A stretch of DNA of 17,877 nt from Gallionellaceae bacterium. Lineage in GTDB: Bacteria > Pseudomonadota > Gammaproteobacteria > Burkholderiales > Gallionellaceae. A program made the position numbers and the translations under genes. The DNA lies in contig JAUSKS010000039.1 of assembly GCA_030646595.1 (NCBI GenBank), positions 1-17,877 of the forward strand, given 5' to 3'. The notes beneath the pieces are model-generated. The model was given only the letters and a program-made list of their open reading frames with translations, searched no databases and was not told where the DNA came from. Below are positions 7,244 to 13,722 of the stretch, in pieces (position 1 is the stretch's first letter; each line of letters starts with the position of its first letter).

Positions 7244-8560
7244 ATGATTTTTGCTGCACGGTCTTTTGCTGCCTTGGGCTTGTCCGATGAACTCGTCCGC
7301 GCTGTTACCGAGCGTGGTTACACTGAACCCACTCCCATCCAGGCACAGGCGATTCCTGCCGTGCTATCGGGTGGCGATTTACTAGCCGGGGCGCAAACCG
7401 GCACCGGCAAGACCGCTGGCTTCACCTTGCCGATTTTGCATAGGCTCACTGCCTCGGCCAAACCCACCACGGGCAAAGCGCCGATCCGCGCCTTGATCCT
7501 CATCCCTACCCGCGAGCTGGCTGCGCAGGTGGAAGAGAGCGTGCGCGAATATGGAAAATATTTAAAAATAAATTCCATGACCATGATAGGCGGTGTCAAC
7601 ATCAATCCGCAGATCAGCCGTTTGAAAAGTCGCGTCGATATTTTGGTCGCCACGCCAGGCCGATTGCTCGATCATTTGCAGCAAAAGACTGTAGATTTAT
7701 CGCATGTAGAAATTCTGGTGCTGGATGAAGCGGATCGTATGCTGGACATGGGCTTCATCCGTGACATTAAAAAAATCCTCGCCATCCTGCCCAAGAAACG
7801 GCAGAACCTGTTGTTCTCGGCCACTTTCTCCGACGAAATAAAATTACTGGCCGATGGTCTGCTCAACAATCCGGCCATGATCGAAGTGGCACGCCGCAAT
7901 GCCACGGCAGAATTGATCACGCAAAAAATTTATCCGGTCGACCGCGAACGCAAGCGCGAGCTACTCACGCATCTGATCAAGGAACATAACTGGCATCAGG
8001 TGCTGGTGTTCACGCGCACCAAGCATGGTGCCAACAAACTGGCGGAACAACTGGATAAGGACGACATCCCATCGCTGGCCATCCACGGCAACAAAAGTCA
8101 GGCAGCGCGCACCCGTGCGCTGGCCGAATTCAAAACCGGCAAGCTGCAAGTACTGGTCGCTACTGACATCGCCGCGCGCGGCATAGACATTATCGAATTG
8201 CCGCATGTGGTCAATTTTGAAATGCCCAATGTGGCGGAAGATTATGTGCATCGCATCGGCCGCACGGGCCGCGCTGGCAGCGAAGGAGAAGCCAGCTCGC
8301 TGGTGTGCATTGATGAACATAAACTGCTGAGAGATGTAGAGCGGCTGACCAAGCGCGAAATTCCGGTAGTACAAGTGCCAGGGTTTGAGCCCGATCCACG
8401 CATACGTGCCGAACCGATTTTGAATGGCATGAATCGCGGTCAGGGTGGTGGGCGCGGGCAGGGACGCGGCCAGCCTCGTGCTGGGGCAGGCGGGCGGGGC
8501 GCGACCAGCAAACCGGTGGTGCGTCCGCCCTTACATCGTTCTGGTGGACGAGGCCGTTAA
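7244..8560 (+). CDS. rhlE: DEAD-box ATP-dependent RNA helicase RhlE
   Basis: A 438-residue cytoplasmic RNA helicase. All DEAD-box motifs are present in order: Q motif ([21 protein letters not shown]), Walker A AQTGTGKT (about 48-55), [22 protein letters not shown] (DEAD at 161-164), SAT in [10 protein letters not shown], then in the second RecA domain ARGIDI and [10 protein letters not shown]. The C-terminal tail is rich in Arg and Gly ([14 protein letters not shown]), typical of RhlE and used for RNA binding. RhlE acts in ribosome maturation and RNA turnover, often under cold stress. ATG at 7244 is preceded by AGGA about 9 bases upstream. It is the first gene of a tight unit with the DUF1415 gene (TAATG overlap) and the kinase gene. 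Confidence 0.95.
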   Translation: MIFAARSFAALGLSDELVRAVTERGYTEPTPIQAQAIPAVLSGGDLLAGAQTGTGKTAGFTLPILHRLTASAKPTTGKAPIRALILIPTRELAAQVEESVREYGKYLKINSMTMIGGVNINPQISRLKSRVDILVATPGRLLDHLQQKTVDLSHVEILVLDEADRMLDMGFIRDIKKILAILPKKRQNLLFSATFSDEIKLLADGLLNNPAMIEVARRNATAELITQKIYPVDRERKRELLTHLIKEHNWHQVLVFTRTKHGANKLAEQLDKDDIPSLAIHGNKSQAARTRALAEFKTGKLQVLVATDIAARGIDIIELPHVVNFEMPNVAEDYVHRIGRTGRAGSEGEASSLVCIDEHKLLRDVERLTKREIPVVQVPGFEPDPRIRAEPILNGMNRGQGGGRGQGRGQPRAGAGGRGATSKPVVRPPLHRSGGRGR

Positions 8561-9162
8561 TGAGCGCCCATATGAGCGCGGCTTCCAACGAAGCGGTCAT
8601 TGCCGCTACTCAAGCATGGCTGGAGCGCGCCGTGATAGGCCTCAATCTGTGCCCTTTCGCCAAGGCGGTACATGTCAAAAATCAAATCCGCTACGTGGTC
8701 AGTCGTGCCACTACGCATGAGGATTTGCTGGGCGACTTGATGCGCGAGCTGGAAGTTCTGGCCGAAGCACCCGTAGAAAAAATAGATACCACCTTGCTGA
8801 TTCACCCCGATGTGCTCAATGATTTTCTGGAGTACAACGATTTTCTGGATGTGGTGGATTTGGCACTGGAAGATATGGAGCTGGAGGACGCAGTACAGGT
8901 GGCCAGCTTTCATCCACGTTACCAGTTTGCCGAGACGCAGCCGGATGATATTGAAAACTACACCAACCGTTCTCCTTACCCTATGCTGCAACTGCTGCGT
9001 GAAAGCAGCATGGTGCGGGCAGTAGAAGCCTATCCTGAGGCCGAACAGATATTCGAGAAAAATATTGCCACGCTAAAAAATCTGGGACATGCCGGGTGGA
9101 ATAAATTGGGGATTCCTTCCCCGTTGCCTGCTCCAAAAGATATTAACGGTGCTGAGGACTGA
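8560..9162 (+). CDS. DUF1415 family protein
   Basis: A 200-residue soluble protein of unknown function, with no signal peptide or membrane segment. The family signature is clear near the start (AWLERAVIGLNLCPFAK), followed by acidic middle segments (DFLDVVDLALEDMELEDAV), then VASFHPRYQFAETQPDDIEN, YTNRSPYPMLQLLRE and the end block NLGHAGWNKLG. The conserved NLCPFA motif holds a Cys that could be functional. Its ATG overlaps the rhlE stop by one base (TAATG), so translation is probably coupled; a second ATG 4 codons in is possible. The kinase gene follows with no gap. The tie to RhlE and a stress kinase suggests a housekeeping or stress role, but no biochemical activity is established that I can name. 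Confidence 0.85.
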   Translation: MSAHMSAASNEAVIAATQAWLERAVIGLNLCPFAKAVHVKNQIRYVVSRATTHEDLLGDLMRELEVLAEAPVEKIDTTLLIHPDVLNDFLEYNDFLDVVDLALEDMELEDAVQVASFHPRYQFAETQPDDIENYTNRSPYPMLQLLRESSMVRAVEAYPEAEQIFEKNIATLKNLGHAGWNKLGIPSPLPAPKDINGAED

Positions 9163-10188
9163 GTGACAGACAGCGCTGATGTACCACAGGAGTCGACGCT
9201 ACAGGCCTATGCCGCGCTGACCCCGGATTGTGTGCTGAATGCGCTGGAAAGTCTGGGCTTGCGTAGCGATGGCCGTTTGCTGGCGCTCAATAGCTATGAA
9301 AACCGCGTCTATCAAGTAGGCATGGAGCAAGGCCCGCCGCTAATCGCAAAATTTTACCGTCCGGCCCGCTGGAGCGATGCGGCCATCCTGGAAGAACATG
9401 CGTTCGTGCAGGAGCTGGTCGAGCGCGAAATTCCGGTGGTGCCTGCGCTCACGCTGGCTGAAAAAACCTTGCACACGTTTGAGGGATTCCGCTTCGCTGT
9501 TTTCCCCAAGCATGGCGGGCGTGCACCTGAGCTGGAAGACCGCAACACCCTGCAATGGATGGGCAGATTCATAGGCCGTATTCATGCCATCGGCGCACTT
9601 CATCCTTTTCAGCATCGCCCGACATTGGACATCGCCAGCTTCGGCCTGCAACCGCGCGATTATTTGCTGACCAATAATTTTATTCCACCCGATCTGGATG
9701 CCGCTTACCGTAGCGTGGTGGAGCAAGCTCTGGCTGGCGTGCGCCACTGCTTTGATCGTGCAGGCGAAGTGCGCAGCTTGCGCCTGCACGGCGATTGTCA
9801 CGCAGGCAACGTGCTGTGGACGAATGATGGCCCGCATTTTGTTGATTTTGACGACAGCCGCATGGGGCCGGCAGTGCAGGACTTATGGATGCTGTTGTCG
9901 GGTGAACGGGCGGATATGGCACGGCAACTGGATGATGTACTCACCGGCTATGAGGATTTTTGCGAACTCAATCTGCATGAATTACATTTGATTGAGGCGC
10001 TGCGTACTTTGCGCCTGATTCACTATGCTGCCTGGCTGGCCCAGCGCTGGGACGATCCCGCCTTCAAACGTGCTTTCCCCTGGTTTAATACTCAACATTA
10101 TTGGCAAGACCGTATTTTGGAACTGCGCGAACAGAGTGCGCTAATGGATGAGCCACCCTTGACTCCTGGCTCTGCGCATAAGCGCTAA
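9163..10188 (+). CDS. srkA: SrkA/YihE-type stress response Ser/Thr kinase
   Basis: A 341-residue aminoglycoside-phosphotransferase-fold kinase matching SrkA (RdoA/YihE; E. coli form about 328 residues), which counters stress-induced cell death. Seen: nucleotide-binding region with NSYENRVYQVG and the Lys of IAKFYRP, acidic helix ILEEHAFVQEL, catalytic loop LHGDCHAGNVLW with Asp211, and metal-binding HFVDFDDSRMGPAVQDLWM (about 226-244). The start is GTG at 9163, directly after the DUF1415 stop; GAGGA lies 7 bases upstream, inside the previous gene, which supports this start and coupled translation. In E. coli the gene is next to dsbA; here it ends the rhlE unit. Substrate proteins are unknown. 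Confidence 0.9.
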   Translation: MTDSADVPQESTLQAYAALTPDCVLNALESLGLRSDGRLLALNSYENRVYQVGMEQGPPLIAKFYRPARWSDAAILEEHAFVQELVEREIPVVPALTLAEKTLHTFEGFRFAVFPKHGGRAPELEDRNTLQWMGRFIGRIHAIGALHPFQHRPTLDIASFGLQPRDYLLTNNFIPPDLDAAYRSVVEQALAGVRHCFDRAGEVRSLRLHGDCHAGNVLWTNDGPHFVDFDDSRMGPAVQDLWMLLSGERADMARQLDDVLTGYEDFCELNLHELHLIEALRTLRLIHYAAWLAQRWDDPAFKRAFPWFNTQHYWQDRILELREQSALMDEPPLTPGSAHKR

Positions 10189-10228
10189 CGTAAGTGCGCC
10201 GAATATTTCTCCCCCTGAGCTTGTGATC

Positions 10229-10248
10229 CCCCGTGGCTTGCCACGGGG
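10229..10248. repeat. Perfect GC-rich palindromic hairpin, possibly REP-like
   Basis: CCCCGTGG (10229-10236), loop CTTG, CCACGGGG (10241-10248): a perfect 8-bp stem. There is no T-run on either side, so it is a weak rho-independent terminator despite lying 40 bases after the kinase gene. Compact GC-rich hairpins of this form are typical of repetitive extragenic palindromes. It stands at the edge of the accessory island. The rest of 10189-10324 holds nothing else I can identify. Confidence 0.5.
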
Positions 10249-10324
10249 ATGCGTTCTCCTCTCCTCTCTCTTTTGATACAGTGGCGTGTAAAGCTCGCCG
10301 AGCGGTACTCCGGGTAACCGACTC

Positions 10325-10353
10325 TTGACGTGCGTAATCAATGCGCGTAGATT
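10325..10353 (+). promoter_or_regulatory. ccdAB promoter
   Basis: TTGACG (-35, 10325-10330), 17-base spacer, TAGATT (-10, 10348-10353). The start of transcription would fall near 10360, leaving a short leader with AAGGAAG before the ccdA ATG at 10383. Confidence 0.65.
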
Positions 10354-10364
10354 ATGCGCATTGA
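10338..10364. promoter_or_regulatory. Palindromic operator of ccdAB
   Basis: A perfect 9-bp inverted repeat, TCAATGCGC (10338-10346) and GCGCATTGA (10356-10364), with a 9-base centre that contains the -10 box. An overlapping smaller pair, TAATC/GATTA, is also present. CcdA-CcdB complexes repress their own promoter by binding such sites, so this is the likely autoregulatory operator. Confidence 0.6.
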
Positions 10365-10382
10365 AAATGTTAAGGAAGCGGA

Positions 10383-10631
10383 ATGAGCAATATTATTTTC
10401 GACACAACGGCACCCAAGAAGTCTGCCAATCTCAGCATTAACGCCGATCTCTTGCAACAGGCAAAGCGGCTCAACATCAATCTTTCCCAGACGCTGGAGC
10501 AGCATCTGGCCGAAATCATCCGGCAAGCCCAACGCAGCCAATGGCTAATAGAAAACAAGAAGGCGCTGGATGTATACAACCGCCGTATAGAAAAACAGGG
10601 CACGTTCAGTGATGGTCTGCGGCGGTTCTGA
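10383..10631 (+). CDS. ccdA: Type II antitoxin CcdA
   Basis: An 82-residue antitoxin. The N-terminal half (PKKSANLSINADLLQQAKRL and NINLSQTLEQHL) looks like the ribbon-helix-helix DNA-binding domain of CcdA; the C-terminal half (QWLIENKKALDVYNRRIEKQ, GTFSDGLRRF) is the toxin-binding arm with the family pattern WxxEN, N, IE, G and F. F-plasmid CcdA is 72 residues, so the length is normal. AAGGAAG 6-12 bases before the ATG is the ribosome site. The stop overlaps the ccdB start by one base (TGATG), which couples toxin to antitoxin synthesis. It should bind and neutralise CcdB and repress the promoter upstream. Confidence 0.9.
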   Translation: MSNIIFDTTAPKKSANLSINADLLQQAKRLNINLSQTLEQHLAEIIRQAQRSQWLIENKKALDVYNRRIEKQGTFSDGLRRF

Positions 10632-10945
10632 TGGCGCAGTTTGACGTCTACCTTAATCCGAATACGGCCTCGCGTAAGGGCATCCCATACTTGCTGGATG
10701 TGCAGGCCGACTTGCTGGATATCTTGGCAACTCGTGCTGTAGTGCCGCTCATTCTGGAGGAAGAAATGGGGCTGGCGGCCAAACATCTTAATCCGCAGTT
10801 CAAGGTCAAGGGTGCGACAGTCGTCATGTCCACCGCCGAACTGGCAGGTGTCCCCAACCGTTCGCTGGGCGATAAAGTCGCGACGCTAAAAAATAAACGC
10901 GATGAAATCATTGCGGCGCTGGATTTGCTATTTACCGGGATTTGA
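10631..10945 (+). CDS. ccdB: Type II toxin CcdB (gyrase poison)
   Basis: A 104-residue toxin (F-plasmid CcdB: 101). It starts MAQFDVYLNPN, has the family segments PYLLDVQADLLD and RAVVPLILEEEMGLAAKHLN, and ends DEIIAALDLLFTGI. CcdB traps DNA gyrase on cleaved DNA. In the F-plasmid protein the last three residues, Trp-Gly-Ile, are needed for gyrase poisoning; here the Trp position reads Thr while Gly-Ile remain. That may be normal for chromosomal relatives or may weaken toxicity. The frame is intact. Translation is coupled to ccdA by a one-base overlap. Confidence 0.9.
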   Translation: MAQFDVYLNPNTASRKGIPYLLDVQADLLDILATRAVVPLILEEEMGLAAKHLNPQFKVKGATVVMSTAELAGVPNRSLGDKVATLKNKRDEIIAALDLLFTGI

Positions 10946-10973
10946 TGCGAGGAGCTAGGTAAGCGCAGAGAGC

Positions 10974-11002
10974 TTGCATCCCATGGATTTGGCGCGTAGA
11001 TT
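10974..11002 (+). promoter_or_regulatory. Promoter of the decayed small gene, alike to the ccdAB promoter
   Basis: TTGCAT (10974-10979), 17-base spacer, TAGATT (10997-11002). The 12-mer GCGCGTAGATTA around the -10 box (10992-11003) is identical to that at the ccdAB promoter (10343-10354), with the same spacing to -35. The palindrome of ccdAB is not kept. Confidence 0.45.
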
Positions 11003-11008
11003 AGCCCC

Positions 11009-11254
11009 ATGTTTAGGTCGTCGGCGATAATAAGGAATGAACAAGGAAAATTTGTTGTGTGCATTTCCAATGAGGGTTATCCAGCCTCGCTGGAAAGCAG
11101 AAAATATATGGAATCATTCCCGATGCACAGGCCGAATCACGCCACTATCTTCGCGCAATGAATGAATCGGGCGAAGATTATCTATAATCCGGAAAAGCTG
11201 TTCCTGGCCGTGCCGCTACCGGAGAATGTGTGCGCGGCTTTGCATCAGGCATAG
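11009..11254 (+). pseudogene. Frameshifted remnant of a small (about 81-residue) conserved hypothetical gene
   Basis: From ATG at 11009 one frame gives MFRSSAIIRNEQGKFVVCIS then NEGYPASLESRKY (to about 11107). A second frame continues IIPDAQAESRHYLRAMNESG and EDYL (11113-11184), where TAA stops it. Removing one A near 11186 lets a third piece read YPEKLFLAVPLPENVCAALH to TAG at 11254. The pieces join into one small protein resembling a family often found near toxin-antitoxin genes (FVVCI, NEGYPASLE, PDAQAE, ESGEDYLYP). So it carries two frameshifts and is broken. No function is known for the intact family. The rest of 10946-11358 holds only the flanking promoters. Confidence 0.6.
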
Positions 11255-11322
11255 TGCTACGTGAATGCAAGATATGCCCCCGTACTTCTGATGCTCCGTA
11301 GTGTGGAATACTCAAAATCAAC

Positions 11323-11351
11323 TTGCCAATTAGTAGCTTTTAAGCTACAAT
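11323..11351 (+). promoter_or_regulatory. Promoter of the RelE/HigB-type toxin-antitoxin pair
   Basis: TTGCCA (11323-11328), 17-base spacer, TACAAT (11346-11351). Transcription would begin at about 11358-11359, at the toxin ATG itself, so the message is probably leaderless. Confidence 0.65.
11333..11348. promoter_or_regulatory. Palindromic operator over the -10 box of the second TA pair
   Basis: GTAGCTT (11333-11339), TT, AAGCTAC (11342-11348): 7-bp perfect arms overlapping the spacer and the first half of the -10 box. It is well placed for autorepression by the antitoxin's helix-turn-helix domain. Confidence 0.55.
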
Positions 11352-11358
11352 AACTTCC

Positions 11359-11682
11359 ATGATCGAAATTTTCCGATACCAAACAGTTAATGGCAAAGAG
11401 CCTTTGACTGAATGGCTTCAGTCGCTACGAGATAAGCAAGCTCAGGCCAAGGTTCGCGTCCGGCTCAAACGGCTGGAAGCGGGAATATTCGGGGACAGTG
11501 CATCAGTCGGCGATGGGGTGCTTGAGTTACGCGAACACCTTGGCGCTGGCCATCGGGTGTATTTCGGCAGGCATGGTCAGACGATAGTAATCCTGTTGTG
11601 CGGCGGCACGAAAAAATCACAAGCCACAGACATTAAGACCGCCAAGGAATATTGGATAGATTGGAAACGGAGGCAAGCATGA
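11359..11682 (+). CDS. RelE/HigB-type (Gp49-like) toxin, addiction module killer protein
   Basis: A 107-residue toxin of the Gp49/HigB-like RelE superfamily. It begins MIEIFRYQTVNGKEPLTEWL, has the core LRDKQAQAKVRVRLKRLEAG and GDGVLELREHLGAGHRVYF (strand plus conserved Arg residues), then TIVILLCGGTKKSQATDIKT and ends AKEYWIDWKRR. Relatives cleave mRNA, usually on the ribosome; catalytic residues are not checked here. No Shine-Dalgarno sequence precedes the ATG and the promoter lies right against it, so the message is probably leaderless. The toxin gene comes first, as in higBA, and its stop overlaps the antitoxin ATG (ATGA). The frame is intact. Confidence 0.88.
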   Translation: MIEIFRYQTVNGKEPLTEWLQSLRDKQAQAKVRVRLKRLEAGIFGDSASVGDGVLELREHLGAGHRVYFGRHGQTIVILLCGGTKKSQATDIKTAKEYWIDWKRRQA

Positions 11683-12011
11683 GCAAAAAATTGAAGGGCG
11701 CGGTATCTCACCATGAACGGGAAATCGCCGAACTGCGCGCAGACCGCGAGCTTGCGGTGGCCTATCTGAAAGAAGCGATGGAATCACTGGACAATCCGGA
11801 TGACCGCGCCGCCGGACTCCTTGCACTGCGCACAGTGGCTGAAGCATACGGTGGCCTCGGCGCAGTGGCCGCCGAAGCGGGCATTAGCCGCGAATCTCTT
11901 TACCGCACCCTCTCGCCCAAAGGCAACCCGACATTGAAAACGCTGCTAGCGGTGCTGAAGGCGGTTGGAATGAAGCTTTCCGTGGAATCTGAGCAGCACG
12001 TCTCCGCATAA
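11679..12011 (+). CDS. Addiction module antidote protein (helix-turn-helix antitoxin)
   Basis: A 110-residue antitoxin, partner of the toxin before it. ATG at 11679 is chosen because GGAGG (11669-11673) lies 5 bases upstream and the ATG overlaps the toxin stop as ATGA; the frame is open for 9 more codons upstream. The N-terminal part (REIAELRADRELAVAYLKEA, then MESLDN) is the usual antidote start; a Cro/C1-like helix-turn-helix follows in GGLGAVAAEAGISRESLYRT and NPTLKTLLAVLKAVGMKLSV. It should bind the toxin and the palindrome upstream. Good ribosome site here versus none for the toxin would favour an excess of antitoxin. Confidence 0.88.
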   Translation: MSKKLKGAVSHHEREIAELRADRELAVAYLKEAMESLDNPDDRAAGLLALRTVAEAYGGLGAVAAEAGISRESLYRTLSPKGNPTLKTLLAVLKAVGMKLSVESEQHVSA

Positions 12012-12050
12012 CGTTCGCCTAACAATAAAGAATTTGGTTCCCTTGGTCGC

Positions 12051-13517
12051 GTGAATACTCAGTTATTGTTCTCGGATTATTTCGAAATCGACGCATCCGT
12101 TCTGGATCAATACGGCGCGCTTAATATCTGTATTGAATCCGATCTACCGCTGTTTATTGACCCATTTTTACTCTTTGCTTCAGACAAGGCAGAGTATCGT
12201 GCCTTGCACGACAAGATCGTCGGACACCTGATCAATCTCAAACAACTAGCTGTAATTAACCCTCAAGCTGACTTGCATCTTTTTCAATTTCCGGAAGTTA
12301 AACAGAACTGGCTAGGTCTGAGTAAATGGGGAAACAATGGAAAGGGGCTAGGGCCGAAGTTTGCTCGAAATCTGGTCACGGCATTCCACGGGTTCTATGC
12401 CAACTTTGGCAACGAAGATATTACGTCGTCATCCCATATTGAGAAGCTCACATTAGTAGGCGCAGGAATTGGAAGAGACTTCATAAGCGATTTCACCACC
12501 AACTTAATGCTAGAGCACCTGCTGGAGTACACGCAAAAATTTGCGAGGCTGTATTTGCAGAAAAGTAAGCTCAAGAAATTTTCAGTCCGCTGCTCTTTTG
12601 ATTCCAATCTAATGGTATGGAAGCCGAAGACTTTCGAATTGCCGCACTTCTTCAAGGGGGGTAATGACGGAGATTTCATAATTCTTACTCCTATAGACAT
12701 TCTCACAAAAGATGATGCATTCATATGTCACGGTGACTTTACGAGTAAGTTTAGACAAATAACAAATGCACTGGACAATTCTGCACTAAGAGATGCGATC
12801 AACCTTTATTTTCAAAAAAGATTACCAGCTAACCCGAAGAAAGAGGACATTGAACGGGCGATTGATGCGACGGTCCAGAAATATCCAGAAATACTCGACT
12901 ACTACATACATCATCAAGAAGAAAATCGCGACAGGGCTACAACACTGTCTGCCGAAAAGGTTAAAAAGCTCCGCACAGAATTGCTTTTGACCCTTGTTGA
13001 TTTCTGCAAGCATGTTGTTGAACACAGCAACTTCTATAAGGTGCCGCCGAATAGCTATCAGTCTGCCTTGCAGCGTGCTCAGTATTTGAAGCAGGTGATA
13101 GAAGATAATGACGGATATAGGATATTCTACAAAGACCATAAGCCAATAGCGTCAGAAGACACTATCCAAAGAATATTCCGCTTAACGTGGTTTGCGTCTC
13201 CATTGGATGTTAATTCGGAGGTTAATAATGGTCGTGGTCCTGCCGACTACAAAATCTCATACGGCGATAGGGATTCAACTATCGTCGAATTCAAACTTGG
13301 GAGTTCCTCGTCTCTCAAAAAAAATCTGCTCAATCAGACTGAGATTTATAAGAAAGCATCTAGGTCTATTAGTGACATAAAGGTTATTCTTTGTTACACA
13401 AAATCAGAGATAGCGAAGGTTACAAGGATTCTAAAAAGCATTAATCAGGAGAATGCAGAAAATGTCGTTGTTATCGATGCAACATGGAAAGAGTCTGCAT
13501 CCAAGGTAAATGGCTAA
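12051..13517 (+). CDS. Uncharacterised protein with C-terminal PD-(D/E)XK nuclease-like domain
   Basis: A 488-residue soluble protein with no named function that I can assign. The N-terminal 300 residues carry conserved-looking blocks (SDLPLFIDPFLLF, FPEVKQNWLGLSKWGN, GAGIGRDFISDFTTNLMLEH, ILTPIDILTKDD). The C-terminus has a restriction-like nuclease signature: NNGRGPADYK with Asp399, then STIVEFKLGSS with Glu413 and Lys415 (D-x13-ExK), then NQTEIYKKA, like the Q-x3-Y helix of several such nucleases. The start is GTG at 12051 with no clear ribosome site; no other start codon lies between it and the in-frame stop at 12009-12011. The gene is plainly AT-richer than its neighbours, with more AAA, AAT and ATA codons, suggesting transfer. 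It follows two toxin-antitoxin pairs and has no methylase beside it. A defence or DNA-cleaving role is inferred, not shown. Confidence 0.6.
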   Translation: MNTQLLFSDYFEIDASVLDQYGALNICIESDLPLFIDPFLLFASDKAEYRALHDKIVGHLINLKQLAVINPQADLHLFQFPEVKQNWLGLSKWGNNGKGLGPKFARNLVTAFHGFYANFGNEDITSSSHIEKLTLVGAGIGRDFISDFTTNLMLEHLLEYTQKFARLYLQKSKLKKFSVRCSFDSNLMVWKPKTFELPHFFKGGNDGDFIILTPIDILTKDDAFICHGDFTSKFRQITNALDNSALRDAINLYFQKRLPANPKKEDIERAIDATVQKYPEILDYYIHHQEENRDRATTLSAEKVKKLRTELLLTLVDFCKHVVEHSNFYKVPPNSYQSALQRAQYLKQVIEDNDGYRIFYKDHKPIASEDTIQRIFRLTWFASPLDVNSEVNNGRGPADYKISYGDRDSTIVEFKLGSSSSLKKNLLNQTEIYKKASRSISDIKVILCYTKSEIAKVTRILKSINQENAENVVVIDATWKESASKVNG

Positions 13518-13605
13518 GGCAACATGACGTTGCAGGGGGCGCTACCCATCCTACGCAGTCGTTAAATGTCAGCTTTTTGAAATTTCTAAAATCCGTAATG
13601 TATAA

Positions 13606-13659
13606 GCGGGCGTTCAAAGTAATAAATTATTTCTTTAGACCGGGATTGAACAAACCCGC
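13606..13659. repeat. Interrupted inverted repeat before the sigma factor gene
   Basis: GCGGG-C-GTTCAA (13606-13617) pairs with TTGAAC-AAA-CCCGC (13646-13659): 11 base pairs with a small internal bulge, loop of 28 AT-rich bases. It lies in the 205-base gap 13518-13722. It could end the nuclease gene's transcript or be a trace of a mobile element. A TACAAT box at 13688-13693, with no good -35, is a weak promoter for the sigma factor gene. A GCAAC/GTTGC hairpin lies at 13519-13533. Confidence 0.4.
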
Positions 13660-13722
13660 GCGACAAAATTCATTTCTTAACTAGCTCTACAATATTTCCA
13701 TTCCTGAATCGTCTTCACAGTT

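Noticed and set aside
9340..9837. Long antisense ORFs inside rhlE, the kinase gene, yeaD and the GGDEF/EAL genes
   Set aside because: They are side effects of GC-rich coding sequence, with no domain or ribosome site.
10141..10341. Minus-strand 66-codon ORF across the island edge
   Set aside because: It crosses the kinase gene end and the palindrome, whose translation gives its repeated Arg-Gly-Lys-Pro look. No ribosome site or family resemblance.
12012..12050. GCCTAAC after the antitoxin gene, like the start of an integron attC site
   Set aside because: No matching GTTAGGC follows and the next gene starts 27 bases later, too close for an attC site. No integrase is present.
13562..13568. GTTAAAT after the nuclease-like gene, like an attC end
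   Set aside because: The complementary ATTTAAC is not found at the 5' side, so no attC fold can be built.
13484..13684. 66-codon ORF after the nuclease-like gene
   Set aside because: It overlaps the end of that gene in another frame, has no ribosome site and spans the inverted repeat.
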